From Dryocola boscaweniae (GTDB lineage: Bacteria; Pseudomonadota; Gammaproteobacteria; Enterobacterales; Enterobacteriaceae), in assembly GCF_025215095.1 (NCBI RefSeq), contig NZ_JALHAP010000076.1:215319-279318 (forward strand): a stretch of DNA of 64,000 nt, given 5' to 3'. The translations under genes were made by a program, and so were the position numbers. Shown here in pieces: positions 1 through 8,698 of this stretch; positions within the stretch are counted from its first letter, which is position 1, and each line of letters opens with the position of its first letter. The notes beneath the pieces are model-generated. The model made no database searches and was not told the origin of the DNA. It saw nothing but the letters and a program-made list of their open reading frames with translations.

Positions 1-948
1 GAAAGCATGGGTAACGACGAGTTGAGCCTTGATGAGGTGGAAGCGGTACTCAAACGCGTGCAGCGGTTTGATCCCGTTGGCGTGGCGGCGCGCGATCTGC
101 GCGATTGTCTTCTGATTCAGCTTTCACAATATGCCAAAGAGACGCCCTGGCTGAACGAGGCTCGTCTGATCGTCAGCGAACATCTTGATCTGCTGGCCAA
201 CCACGACTTCCGTAGCCTGATGCGCGTCACGCGCCTGAAAGAAGACGTGCTGAAAGAAGCCATGTGCCTGATCCAGTCTTTAGATCCGCGTCCAGGGCAG
301 TCCATTCAAACCGGCGAGCCTGAATACGTCATTCCTGATGTGCTGGTACGTAAAGCCCAGGGACAATGGACCGTGGAACTCAATTCAGATAGCATTCCAC
401 GCCTGAAAATAAATCAGCAGTATGCCGCGCTCGGCACCAGCAGCCGAAGCGACAGCGATTCGCAATACATCCGCAGCAACCTGCAGGATGCGAAGTGGCT
501 AATCAAAAGTCTGGAAAGCCGCAACGATACGCTGCTGCGCGTCAGCCGCTGTATCGTCGAGCAGCAGCAAGGTTTTTTTGAGCACGGCGAAGAACACATG
601 AAGCCGATGGTGCTGGCAGATATTGCGCAGGCGGTGGAAATGCACGAATCCACCATCTCGCGTGTGACCACACAGAAATATCTGCACAGCCCGCGGGGCA
701 TCTTTGAACTGAAATATTTCTTCTCAAGCCATGTGAATACCGAGGGCGGTGGCGAAGCCTCCTCCACGGCAATACGCGCGCTGGTGAAGAAGTTAATTGC
801 TGCGGAAAACCCCGTGAAACCTCTTAGCGACAGCAAGTTAACGACTATGCTGTCAGATCAGGGGATTATGGTGGCACGCCGCACTGTTGCGAAGTACCGA
901 GAGTCTTTATCCATACCACCGTCAAATCAGCGTAAGCAGCTGGTCTGA
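1..948 (+). CDS. rpoN: RNA polymerase sigma-54 factor RpoN, 3' part
   Basis: The reading frame is open from base 1, so this is the C-terminal two thirds (about 315 of roughly 477 residues) of sigma-54. The factor directs RNA polymerase to -24/-12 promoters that need an enhancer-binding ATPase such as NtrC. Visible parts are the core-binding region at the start of the window ([11 protein letters not shown]), the DNA-binding helix-turn-helix region ([18 protein letters not shown]) and, close to the end, the RpoN box ([10 protein letters not shown]) that reads the -24 element. The N-terminal activator-interacting region lies outside the window. hpf follows after 22 bases, as in the E. coli rpoN operon. 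The aapJ promoter near 58.9 kb is a candidate target. Confidence 0.97.
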   Translation, partial: ESMGNDELSLDEVEAVLKRVQRFDPVGVAARDLRDCLLIQLSQYAKETPWLNEARLIVSEHLDLLANHDFRSLMRVTRLKEDVLKEAMCLIQSLDPRPGQSIQTGEPEYVIPDVLVRKAQGQWTVELNSDSIPRLKINQQYAALGTSSRSDSDSQYIRSNLQDAKWLIKSLESRNDTLLRVSRCIVEQQQGFFEHGEEHMKPMVLADIAQAVEMHESTISRVTTQKYLHSPRGIFELKYFFSSHVNTEGGGEASSTAIRALVKKLIAAENPVKPLSDSKLTTMLSDQGIMVARRTVAKYRESLSIPPSNQRKQLV

Positions 949-970
949 CTCAACTGATAAGGAAGACACT

Positions 971-1258
971 ATGCAGCTCAACATTACAGGACAAAACGTC
1001 GAGATCACGGACGCACTGCGCGATTTTGTGAATGCGAAGTTTGCCAAACTGGAGCAGTACTTCGAACGCATTAACCAGGTTTACATTGTGTTAAAAGTGG
1101 AAAAAGTTACCCACCTTGCAGATGCCACGCTTCATGTAAACGGGGGGGAGCTACATGCCAGTGCCGAAGGCCAGGACATGTACGCGGCCATTGACGGCCT
1201 CATCGATAAACTGGCTCGCCAGTTAACTAAACATAAAGATAAACTAAAACAACATTGA
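971..1258 (+). CDS. hpf: ribosome hibernation promoting factor HPF (short form)
   Basis: A 95-residue protein that binds the decoding region of the 30S subunit in stationary phase and, with RMF, promotes 100S ribosome dimers. The sequence matches E. coli HPF along its whole length (MQLNITGQNVEIT at the start, KHKDKLKQH at the end). There is no C-terminal extension, so it is the short gammaproteobacterial form. The ATG at 971 was chosen because GGAAG lies 5 to 10 bases upstream and the length equals E. coli HPF; an upstream in-frame ATG would overlap rpoN. It sits between rpoN and ptsN, as in other enterics. Confidence 0.97.
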   Translation: MQLNITGQNVEITDALRDFVNAKFAKLEQYFERINQVYIVLKVEKVTHLADATLHVNGGELHASAEGQDMYAAIDGLIDKLARQLTKHKDKLKQH

Positions 1259-1343
1259 TAATCCAGGTATCTGTTTACGCCTCGACGGCTCGTTGTCCCA
1301 AGGTCAACGGGCCGTTAGCATAACAGGGTGCTTAGGTGAACTT

Positions 1344-1835
1344 ATGATGAACAACGATTTCGCTCTACAGCTTAGTAACGTCCTTAACCAGGAATGTACC
1401 CGAAGTGGTGTCCACTGCCAGAGCAAAAAGCGCGCGCTGGAAATTATCAGCGAGCTGGCTGCAAAGCAGCTTGGCCTGCCGCCGCAGATTGTTTTTGAAG
1501 CGGTGCTGACGCGTGAACGCATGGGAAGTACCGGGATAGGTAACGGCATCGCCATTCCACACGGAAAGCTTGAAGAAGATACTCTGCGCGCCGTGGGGGT
1601 GTTCATTCAACTGGAAACGCCAATTGCTTTCGACGCCATTGATAACCAGCCAGTCGACCTGCTGTTTGCTTTACTGGTGCCTGCCGATCAAACCAAAACA
1701 CATTTGCACACCCTGTCCCTGGTGGCAAAACGTCTGGCGGACAAAACGATATGCCGTCGCCTGCGTGCGGCGCGCAGCGACGAAGAGCTTTATCAGATCA
1801 TTACCGATACTGAAAACGGTAGTGAAAGTGAATAA
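1344..1835 (+). CDS. ptsN: nitrogen PTS enzyme IIA(Ntr), PtsN
   Basis: A 163-residue EIIA protein of the nitrogen phosphotransferase system, the last phosphoryl acceptor in the PtsP-NPr-PtsN chain. Its phosphorylation state controls potassium transport (TrkA, KdpD) and other targets. The phosphorylated histidine is His73 in IAIPHGK, within the GNGIAIPHG signature. Tandem ATGs stand at 1344 and 1347; 1344 fits the E. coli start (M-x-NND) and has AGGTGAA just upstream. It is co-directional with hpf, with about 85 bases between them, and lies in the same operon as rapZ and npr. Confidence 0.96.
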   Translation: MMNNDFALQLSNVLNQECTRSGVHCQSKKRALEIISELAAKQLGLPPQIVFEAVLTRERMGSTGIGNGIAIPHGKLEEDTLRAVGVFIQLETPIAFDAIDNQPVDLLFALLVPADQTKTHLHTLSLVAKRLADKTICRRLRAARSDEELYQIITDTENGSESE

Positions 1836-1888
1836 TCCGGCTGCGGCATCGCAAATGCCACAGCTTGAGATGTCGGGGGAATGATGAC

Positions 1889-2743
1889 ATGGTGCTGATG
1901 ATAGTCAGCGGCCGCTCTGGTTCAGGGAAGTCTGTAGCCTTGCGTGCACTGGAAGATATGGGATTCTACTGTGTGGATAACCTGCCAGTAGTGCTGCTGC
2001 CGGATTTGGCGAAAACGCTCGCTGAGCGACAAATATCTGCGGCGGTCAGTATCGACGTGCGTAACATGCCGGAAAACCCGGAGATTTTTGAGCAGGCAAT
2101 GACAAACCTGCCTGATTCTTTCTCTCCGCAGCTTCTGTTTCTTGATGCGGACCGCAATACCCTGATCCGACGTTATAGCGACACCCGCCGATTACACCCG
2201 CTTTCAAACAAGAATTTGTCGCTGGAAAGCGCCATAGACGAAGAAAGCGATCTGCTTGAGCCGCTTAAGTCCCGCGCCGATCTGATAATCGATACCTCAG
2301 AAATGTCGGTGCATGAATTAGCGGAAATGCTGCGTACCCGCCTGCTGGGCAAGCGTGAGCGCGAGCTAACGATGGTGTTCGAATCCTTCGGCTTCAAGCA
2401 TGGTATTCCAATCGATGCCGATTACGTTTTCGACGTGCGCTTCCTGCCAAACCCGCACTGGGATCCGAAACTGCGCCCGATGACGGGTCTGGATCGCCCC
2501 GTCGCCGCGTTTCTTGACAGACATACAGAAGTTCACAATTTTATCTACCAGACCCGCAGCTATCTTGAGCTATGGTTACCGATGCTGGAAACCAACAATC
2601 GTAGCTACCTGACCGTAGCCATCGGTTGTACGGGCGGTAAGCACCGCTCGGTTTATATTGCCGAGCAGTTAGCCGACTACTTCCGTTCACGTGGGAAGAA
2701 CGTTCAGTCTCGTCACCGTACGCTGGAAAAACGTAAAACATGA
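1889..2743 (+). CDS. rapZ: RNase adapter protein RapZ
   Basis: A 284-residue protein that senses glucosamine-6-phosphate. It binds the small RNA GlmZ and presents it to RNase E, which lowers glmS expression. An N-terminal P-loop (GRSGSGKS, residues 8-15) and the conserved C-terminal RNA-binding and sugar-phosphate-binding half ([10 protein letters not shown], then basic [10 protein letters not shown]) are present. The start at 1889 gives exactly the E. coli length. Its stop overlaps the npr start by four bases (ATGA), so the two are probably translationally coupled. Confidence 0.97.
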   Translation: MVLMIVSGRSGSGKSVALRALEDMGFYCVDNLPVVLLPDLAKTLAERQISAAVSIDVRNMPENPEIFEQAMTNLPDSFSPQLLFLDADRNTLIRRYSDTRRLHPLSNKNLSLESAIDEESDLLEPLKSRADLIIDTSEMSVHELAEMLRTRLLGKRERELTMVFESFGFKHGIPIDADYVFDVRFLPNPHWDPKLRPMTGLDRPVAAFLDRHTEVHNFIYQTRSYLELWLPMLETNNRSYLTVAIGCTGGKHRSVYIAEQLADYFRSRGKNVQSRHRTLEKRKT

Positions 2744-3012
2744 CCGTAAAGCACACCGTTGAAATCACTAATAAGCTGGGCATGCATGCACGCCCGGCGA
2801 TGAAACTGTTTGAGCTGGTGCAAAGCTTTGATGCAGAAGTGATGCTGCGGAATGAAGCGGGAACCGAAGCCGAGGCCAGCAGCGTTATCGCCCTGCTGAT
2901 GCTGGATTCGGCTAAAGGCGGGCAGATTGAAATCGAAGTCACCGGCCCGCAGGAAGAACAGGCGCTGGCAGCGGTTGTCGCGCTGTTCAACGCCGGTTTC
3001 GACGAAGATTAA
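2740..3012 (+). CDS. npr: nitrogen PTS phosphocarrier NPr
   Basis: A 90-residue HPr-like carrier (PtsO) that passes phosphate from PtsP to PtsN. The active histidine is His16 in GMHARPA, and the second conserved HPr region is seen as [13 protein letters not shown]. It overlaps the rapZ stop by four bases and ends the rpoN operon. Its stop codon lies only two bases from the stop of the convergent mtgA gene, so no separate terminator fits between them. Confidence 0.97.
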   Translation: MTVKHTVEITNKLGMHARPAMKLFELVQSFDAEVMLRNEAGTEAEASSVIALLMLDSAKGGQIEIEVTGPQEEQALAAVVALFNAGFDED

Positions 3013-3014
3013 AA

Positions 3015-3743
3015 TTATTTCAACTCATGCTGCGCCAGAAATGACTCTCCGCCCAACTGGCGCATCTGCCGTAAAATCCACTGCTGACGTTGGCCTACAT
3101 AGCCGGAAGGCGCGTTCGCTTTAAAGCGAATCGGGTTAGGCAGCACTGCGGCAAGCAAAGCGGCTTCGGACGCGCTCAAACGACTTGCCGGTTTGTGGAA
3201 ATAGCGTTGCGCGGCAGCTTCCACGCCAAAGGTGCCTTCGCCGAATTCAGCGATATTCAGATAAACGGTCAGAATACGGCGCTTCGTCCACACCACTTCC
3301 ATACCAAGCGTAAGCCCGGCTTCCAGCCCTTTTCGCACCCAGCTACGTCCGTCCCATAAAAAAAGATTTTTGGCCGTTTGCTGCGACAGCGTGGAAGCAC
3401 CGCGAATGCGTTTCTCGTTGCGTTCATTGTGGGAAATCGCTTTTTCTATAGAAGCCATATCAAACCCCCAATGCTCCGGGAAGGTCTGATCTTCTGCGGC
3501 AATCACCGCAAGCGGCATCCACGGAGAAATTTCATCCATGCCTACCCAGTCCGAATGCGCGACATAGCTAAAATCCCCCGTCAGCCAGGCGCTGAGCTGC
3601 CGCTCGGCCATCACCGCTGAAAACGGAACGGGAAGAAAACTAAACAGGACGATGCCCGCAATCCATAGCCCGGCAATAGCCAGTACTACACGTAAAATCC
3701 AGCGCTTGAGATATGTCCAGAGCGCGAAACGCCCTTTCCTCAT
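3015..3743 (-). CDS. mtgA: monofunctional biosynthetic peptidoglycan transglycosylase MtgA
   Basis: A 242-residue inner-membrane GT51 glycosyltransferase that polymerises lipid II into glycan strands. One transmembrane helix spans roughly residues 15-38. The catalytic Glu84 lies in [14 protein letters not shown], and a second GT51 motif is [12 protein letters not shown] (115-126). No transpeptidase domain is present, as expected for MtgA. Its start overlaps the elbB stop by four bases, so it is translated from the elbB message. Confidence 0.96.
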   Translation of the reverse strand: MRKGRFALWTYLKRWILRVVLAIAGLWIAGIVLFSFLPVPFSAVMAERQLSAWLTGDFSYVAHSDWVGMDEISPWMPLAVIAAEDQTFPEHWGFDMASIEKAISHNERNEKRIRGASTLSQQTAKNLFLWDGRSWVRKGLEAGLTLGMEVVWTKRRILTVYLNIAEFGEGTFGVEAAAQRYFHKPASRLSASEAALLAAVLPNPIRFKANAPSGYVGQRQQWILRQMRQLGGESFLAQHELK

Positions 3744-4393
3744 GCGCTGAGCACCAGAACGCGAGCTACCAGTTTTTCTATACCGGCAGCAGCTTCATCG
3801 ATGCGGGTAGCCAGCATGTAAGCAGGCGTTGTAACGACTTTACGTTCTTCGTCGACCACGATGTCATCTACCGGACAAGGAACATGCTCCGCGCCCATCT
3901 CTTCGAGCAACTCGGCCATGTCGATATCTGTACCGATCGTCAAACGCACGGGCATATCCAGAATTTTTGGCAGCATGGCTGGCGCGATACACATAAAGCC
4001 AATGGGTTTACCCTGCGCATGAACTTCGCGGGTCAGTCGACGCAATTCGCTGTCGACCCGGCATTCGATGCCCTTTGAAGCAAAATCGCTGAGGTTTTTA
4101 GCCGCGCCGAAGCCGCCTGGCACAATCAGAGCATCAAGCTCATTAGCATCTGCCTTCGCTAAAGGCATTATTGCACCGCGCGCGATACGGGCAGCTTCAA
4201 CGAGGACATTTCGCCCCTCGTTCGCTTCATCGTTGGCAAGGTGATTGATAACATCCGTTTGAGGTTTATCGGGTGCAAAACAAACGGCTTCAGCGCCCGC
4301 ACGCGCTATCGCCAGCAGCGTAATCACCGCCTCGTGGATTTCGCTGCCATCGTAGACGCCGCAACCGCTGAGCACCACGCCAACTTTCTTCAT
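3740..4393 (-). CDS. elbB: glyoxalase/isoprenoid-linked DJ-1/PfpI-like protein ElbB
   Basis: A 217-residue class I glutamine-amidotransferase-fold protein. E. coli ElbB has weak glyoxalase activity and was linked to isoprenoid synthesis, but its physiological role is unclear. The nucleophile-elbow cysteine is Cys135 in GFMCIAPAM. The long open frame extends upstream, but the ATG at 4393 starts [12 protein letters not shown], the family N-terminus, with GGAAGAG a few bases upstream. It overlaps mtgA by four bases. arcB lies about 230 bases upstream on the same strand. Confidence 0.93.
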   Translation of the reverse strand: MKKVGVVLSGCGVYDGSEIHEAVITLLAIARAGAEAVCFAPDKPQTDVINHLANDEANEGRNVLVEAARIARGAIMPLAKADANELDALIVPGGFGAAKNLSDFASKGIECRVDSELRRLTREVHAQGKPIGFMCIAPAMLPKILDMPVRLTIGTDIDMAELLEEMGAEHVPCPVDDIVVDEERKVVTTPAYMLATRIDEAAAGIEKLVARVLVLSA

Positions 4394-4608
4394 ATGGCTC
4401 TTCCTTTTGGTCATGCGGCCCTGATTATCAGTTATGGTAATTTGGCCGCTATGGTTCACACATTTTACTGATTCACGTAACAAACTTTTTAAGTTTTGCT
4501 ATCTTAATGCCTGAGCAACCCTCGAATGACAGGTTGTGCCGCTTGATGACAACTTATAAATAATCGGCGCAACCTACAATTTCCCTGGTGTTGGCGCAGT
4601 GTTCGCGC

Positions 4609-4635
4609 ACCCCGGTTTATCCGGGGTCATTTTTT
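4609..4635. terminator. hairpin at the arcB 3' end
   Basis: A seven-base-pair stem (ACCCCGG/CCGGGGT, loop TTTAT) directly follows the arcB stop codon. The run of six Ts lies on the plus-strand side of the hairpin, inside the arcB end. On the minus strand, the direction of arcB, no U-tract follows. It is therefore a weak or unconventional terminator for arcB. Confidence 0.35.
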
Positions 4636-6975
4636 AGGAGCGTTCGCAACCCAGGCCTTCAGAACATCCACATCGTGCTGCCATTCTTGTTTCAGCTCTT
4701 CAATCCACTCACCCACATTATCTGACCATGCAGGTAAATCCGGCGACTGAATTTGCTGGGCGACCTGTTGCAAATGACGCAGGCCGACGGACCCTGCGGC
4801 GCCTTTAATTTTATGTCCTTCCTCAACCACGCTCTTCCAGTCGCGGGCGGTCATATTGGAATCCAGGATGCTTAAATAGCCCGGCATCATTTTTTCAAAC
4901 ATCGCCAGACCATCGGTAATTAACTTCGGCCCTACTAATTCCATGTACTGTTCGAGCATCGGTATATCAAGTAACGCTTGCTGTTTTTCACTGTCAACTT
5001 GAGTCATTACAGGTTCCTTCTCGGTGTCAGTCTGTTGGTTATCCCAGAATTTCTGAATAACGGCCATAAGCGCCGGTACCGCAAGCGGCTTGCTCAGCAC
5101 GTCATCCATTCCCGCTTCCAGATACTCTTTTTTATCTTTCAGCACGTTAGCTGTCAGCGCCACCAGCGGTGGAAGCTCTTCTTTGTCAAAGCGAACGTTC
5201 AGCTCGCGGGAAATATCCAGCCCGGTCATATCCGGAAGCTGAATATCCAGCAGCACCAGGTCGTATTCGCCCGGCGTGAATTTTTCCAGCGCCTCTTTGC
5301 CCGTCATGGCGACCTCAACGCTGTTGCCCAGCTTCTCCAGCACCGAGCGGGCAACGATGACGTTTAGCTCAATATCCTCTACCAGCAGCACGTGCAGCGC
5401 TGGCAGCGGCATTTCGTCATCGTCGAAGGTATCTTCGACTTCCTCCGCCACGCGCGGAGCCTGCACCGTCAATGTGAATAGCGAACCTTCGCCCGGCTTG
5501 CTGCTGACGGTAATGTCTCCGCCCATGCTTTTCGCCAGCCGGCGCGAAACCGCAAGCCCGATACCGGTGCCGGTGGCGGGCTTCCCGCCGTGGCTGTCTT
5601 TGACCTGATAATACATGGCGAAGATTTTATCCTGCTCGTCCTGCGGTATACCAATACCGGAGTCCTGAACTTCAAAACGCAGGCTGCTTTCATTTTCATA
5701 ACGTACGCGCACTGTGACCTGCCCGCCTTTTGGCGTGAACTTCACGGCGTTACTGATGAGATTCCAGAGAATCTGTCGTAAACGCGTTCCGTCGGTCACC
5801 ACTTTATGCGGCAGAGGCAACCGGGGCTCCATAACGAACGCCAGCCCTTTCTGCTGGGCCTGCAGCCCTGAAAGGTTTTCCAGGTCGGCGAGGAAACTGG
5901 TGAAATCGACCTGTTGGTTATCGAGCTGGACTTTATGACGCTCAAGCTTATCCATATCGATGATATCGTTGAAGATATTCCCGAGCGTAATGGCCGAAAC
6001 GTGGATGGTTTTCAGATAGTTTGTCTGTTCGGCGTTCAGCTCGGTATCCAGCAGGATACGGCTTAGTCCGACGATGCCATTTAACGGCGTGCGCAGCTCA
6101 TGGCTGATGGTGGAGATAAATGTGGTTTTGTCGCGGCTGGCCCGTTCCAGCGCTTCCTGATAGCGTTTACGTTCGGTGATGTCACGCCCAAAACCCATCA
6201 GACCATGACGTTTACCGACACGGTCGTAATACGGCACTTTGCGAATTTCAAAGCATGCTTTGCGCCCGTCCGGGTAATCCAGCCACTGTTCGTAGGTCAA
6301 AGAAACGTTGTGTCGAAAAACCTTTTCATCGGTTTCGATAACTTTCTGTGCCGCCTCTTGCGAATAAACGTCCTGCGGCTTAAGGCTGATGAGCTGTTTT
6401 TCGCTTTTCCCGGTCAGCAACTCCATGGCGCGGTTACAGCCGGAGAATTCTTTATCTTCGTTGCGATAGAACACCAGATCCGGTGAAGCATCCAGGAAGG
6501 AGCGCAGGAACGAGGATTGTTGCTCAAGAAGAATTTGCGTCTCTTCACGCTCCTGCATTTCTACCTTGAGCTGCTCAAGCATGGTCTGGCGTTCGTCTTC
6601 CGCTTTCACACGATCGGCGATCTCCTGATTAAGCTGAGCGATATTATCTTTAAGCTGCACATTGAGCTTCAGATCGCGCTCGCGCATCTCCTCAAGCTTT
6701 TCGACCAGCCTGGACAGCCGCTGGCGCGACTCTTCAAGCTGCTCGACCACCACCGAAAGGAAATAGACCGCCCACGGCGTAATCAGCAGGCCGAAAAAGA
6801 TAGAGCGCACGACATCAATGCTTTCGACCTGACCGCGCAGCAGCATGGTGACCGCCATCTGCACAACGATAGCCAGCACCACCAACGCCGAAGCCAGCAG
6901 CAAAGAGAAGCGCACTAGCCCGAGCTTCACCATTAAATCAACGTAATACTGCGCGAGTAACCGGATTTGCTTCAT
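4627..6975 (-). CDS. arcB: aerobic respiration control hybrid sensor kinase ArcB
   Basis: A 782-residue tripartite hybrid histidine kinase that senses the quinone redox state and signals to ArcA. Two transmembrane helices lie near residues 23-45 and 58-77, with a coiled coil at about 78-150 and a PAS domain at about 152-270. The kinase histidine is His292 (SHELRTPLNG), followed by N-, G1- and G2-boxes to about 505. The receiver phosphoacceptor is Asp577 and the C-terminal Hpt histidine is His721 (HKIKGAAGS). Both redox cysteines known from E. coli, Cys180 and Cys241, are kept. Length is close to the 778 residues of E. coli. yhcC lies 61 bases upstream on the same strand. Confidence 0.98.
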   Translation of the reverse strand: MKQIRLLAQYYVDLMVKLGLVRFSLLLASALVVLAIVVQMAVTMLLRGQVESIDVVRSIFFGLLITPWAVYFLSVVVEQLEESRQRLSRLVEKLEEMRERDLKLNVQLKDNIAQLNQEIADRVKAEDERQTMLEQLKVEMQEREETQILLEQQSSFLRSFLDASPDLVFYRNEDKEFSGCNRAMELLTGKSEKQLISLKPQDVYSQEAAQKVIETDEKVFRHNVSLTYEQWLDYPDGRKACFEIRKVPYYDRVGKRHGLMGFGRDITERKRYQEALERASRDKTTFISTISHELRTPLNGIVGLSRILLDTELNAEQTNYLKTIHVSAITLGNIFNDIIDMDKLERHKVQLDNQQVDFTSFLADLENLSGLQAQQKGLAFVMEPRLPLPHKVVTDGTRLRQILWNLISNAVKFTPKGGQVTVRVRYENESSLRFEVQDSGIGIPQDEQDKIFAMYYQVKDSHGGKPATGTGIGLAVSRRLAKSMGGDITVSSKPGEGSLFTLTVQAPRVAEEVEDTFDDDEMPLPALHVLLVEDIELNVIVARSVLEKLGNSVEVAMTGKEALEKFTPGEYDLVLLDIQLPDMTGLDISRELNVRFDKEELPPLVALTANVLKDKKEYLEAGMDDVLSKPLAVPALMAVIQKFWDNQQTDTEKEPVMTQVDSEKQQALLDIPMLEQYMELVGPKLITDGLAMFEKMMPGYLSILDSNMTARDWKSVVEEGHKIKGAAGSVGLRHLQQVAQQIQSPDLPAWSDNVGEWIEELKQEWQHDVDVLKAWVANAPKK

Positions 6976-7036
6976 GGAACGTTTCCTTCGCCAACAATCC
7001 GCTAAATATACCGCAAAAAGACGTAACGCTCAGGAA

Positions 7037-7969
7037 TTACGAGAGAAGAGTGGGATCCCACGGCGTGCCCAGCGCCGACCCCTGCGCGCCATGCTCAAGC
7101 AGATACTTATTGATTTCGACCATGCCGGTCCAGCGATTCTCGCACCACAGAGGCGCAAGCAGAGTTGGGCGGCGGGCGCTTGCGGAAATTCGGTGGTAGA
7201 CGATATCAAGCGGCGTATGGCGAATCATCTGTGCGGCAACCGTCGTATAATCTTCCAGCTCAATTCCCTGTAAACGCCCCGCCTGCCAGCTTTTTGCCAT
7301 GATACTTCCTGCGACGATGTGCAGCGGATGAAGTTTGATGCCGTCCACGCCGGTCTCCACGACCTTTTCCAGCGTTTCCAGGCAGTGTGCCTGCCCTTCT
7401 CCCGGCAAACCGACGATAAGATGGCTGCAAACCTTAAGACCGCGCTGGCGGGCGCGACGAGTGGTTTCCTGATAGCAGGCGAAGTCATGGCCACGGTTGA
7501 TGCGGTGCAAGGTCTTGTCATGAGCGCTCTGTAAACCCAGCTCCAGCCAGACCTCAAAGCCTTGCTCATGGTATTCGCTCAGTAAATCCAGCACGCTCTC
7601 CGGCACGCAGTCAGGACGGGTGCCTACACACAGGCCAACAATGCTTGCCTGGCCGATCGCCTGTTGATACATCGAGCGCAGCACCTGCACTTCCGCCCAT
7701 GTGCTTGTGTAGGCCTGAAAATAAGCGAGATAATGTTGCGCGCGGTTTACAAGCTTCGCCTGATGGGCGAGCTGCCCGGCAATGGAGTTGTGCCGCTGCG
7801 TTTCGTCGGCAAAAGAAGCCACATTGCAGAATGTGCATCCGCCGCGACCAATAGTGCCGTCGCGATTTGGGCAACTGAAGCCGCCGTGAAGAGTGAGTTT
7901 GTGGACTTTATGCCCGTAGCGGCGAGTAAGATCCCCACCAAACATGTTGACTAATTTCTGTAACTGCAT
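7037..7969 (-). CDS. yhcC: radical SAM protein YhcC (TIGR01212-type)
   Basis: A 310-residue radical SAM protein. Three cysteines for the 4Fe-4S cluster lie at 33, 45 and 48 within CPNRDGTIGRGGCTFC, so the first spacing is much longer than the usual CX3CX2C, a known trait of this family. SAM-binding surroundings (GGFSCPNRDGT, LGLQSAHD, VGLPGEGQ) are recognisable. Its substrate is, to my knowledge, unknown; the frequent pairing with gltB is positional only. It is transcribed away from gltB out of a 680-base spacer. Confidence 0.9.
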   Translation of the reverse strand: MQLQKLVNMFGGDLTRRYGHKVHKLTLHGGFSCPNRDGTIGRGGCTFCNVASFADETQRHNSIAGQLAHQAKLVNRAQHYLAYFQAYTSTWAEVQVLRSMYQQAIGQASIVGLCVGTRPDCVPESVLDLLSEYHEQGFEVWLELGLQSAHDKTLHRINRGHDFACYQETTRRARQRGLKVCSHLIVGLPGEGQAHCLETLEKVVETGVDGIKLHPLHIVAGSIMAKSWQAGRLQGIELEDYTTVAAQMIRHTPLDIVYHRISASARRPTLLAPLWCENRWTGMVEINKYLLEHGAQGSALGTPWDPTLLS

Positions 7970-8649
7970 AATCTGTTGGGCCGACCCGAGAAAGGGACGT
8001 AGCCTGCCATTTTCTGCGTTTAACGGCGATGACCTGGATCAATCGCACTGGCGCAGCTTTATCTATTGCATAATCATTCATAATTAGTGCAACTCTACGC
8101 ATCGTGCGAATGATTACTTTTCCTTATATTGACGCCCTTTGTTTAAAGAATATGACGCCCGGTAAAAAACAGTGTCATGCTGCACCGCCAGCCCTTATTG
8201 CAGCACAACGTGCTGGCAATATCAGCAACACCAGCATGGTCTGTAAATTTGCTGCCTTGCAGACAGTGAGAGAGATCACATAACCCGGCTCGTTTAACGA
8301 CGGCTTAATTGCAATAAAAAAGCCTTAATTATATTACATATCAATAGGTTAAACATTTTTTAGCACAATTATGTATAAATAAGAATGCCATTTGACCTGT
8401 GTGCGCTTTCCCGATAACTTGGAAATCCGCTGGAAGCTTTCTGGGTGGGTTCTGTGCCCATCATATTTATGCAGTAATTAAGATTCCCTCTAAAGCAAGT
8501 CCTCAACACTTGTGAAACCGGATGCGAAGGTCTTAAGAGGGCGACACGCGAGGTATGCGTAGATGCGCAAAACCCCGTCGCCATGCCCTTGCTGCGCCCA
8601 CGCGCAAACGGTATCGGGAATCACGTAGAGCCTGGGGAGGTTCACTGAT
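7970..8649. promoter_or_regulatory. divergent yhcC/gltB control region and gltB leader
   Basis: This is 680 bases without a conserved long ORF. In E. coli the matching region carries Lrp, IHF, CRP and ArgR sites that activate or tune gltBD, mostly far upstream of the start. Visible here are AT-rich tracts at about 8310-8395, a CRP-like site at 8265-8280, and a short palindrome CAGCAC-AAC-GTGCTG near 8204-8218. The last 100 bases hold two overlapping short leader ORFs and a strong ribosome site, GGGGAGG, at 8634-8640. The promoter itself could not be pinned down by eye. Confidence 0.6.
8265..8280 (+). promoter_or_regulatory. CRP-like site upstream of gltB
   Basis: AGTGA-N6-TCACA matches nine of ten bases of the CRP consensus core TGTGA-N6-TCACA. 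It lies 370 bases before the gltB start. CRP is one of the known regulators of E. coli gltBDF, so the site is plausible. Binding is inferred from sequence only. Confidence 0.4.
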
Positions 8650-8698
8650 ATGTTGTACGATAAATCCCTTGAGAAGGATAACTGTGGTTTCGGCCTGA
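8555..8698 (+). other. possible short leader ORF overlapping the gltB start
   Basis: An ATG at 8555 opens a 47-codon, arginine-rich frame that runs past the gltB ATG (8650) in another frame and stops at 8696-8698. Its codons for KPRRHAL align with the annotated E. coli GltB N-terminus (MTRKPRRHAL...), which in E. coli is fused in frame to the rest of the propeptide. Here a frame difference just before the ATG at 8650 breaks that connection. A second, 21-codon ORF (8563-8628) lies in a third frame. Translation of either is unproven. Confidence 0.3.

Noticed and set aside
8237..8253. A sigma-54-like TGG...TTTGCT sequence upstream of gltB.
   Set aside because: The GG and GC elements are eleven bases apart instead of the required ten, and the -24 half is poor.
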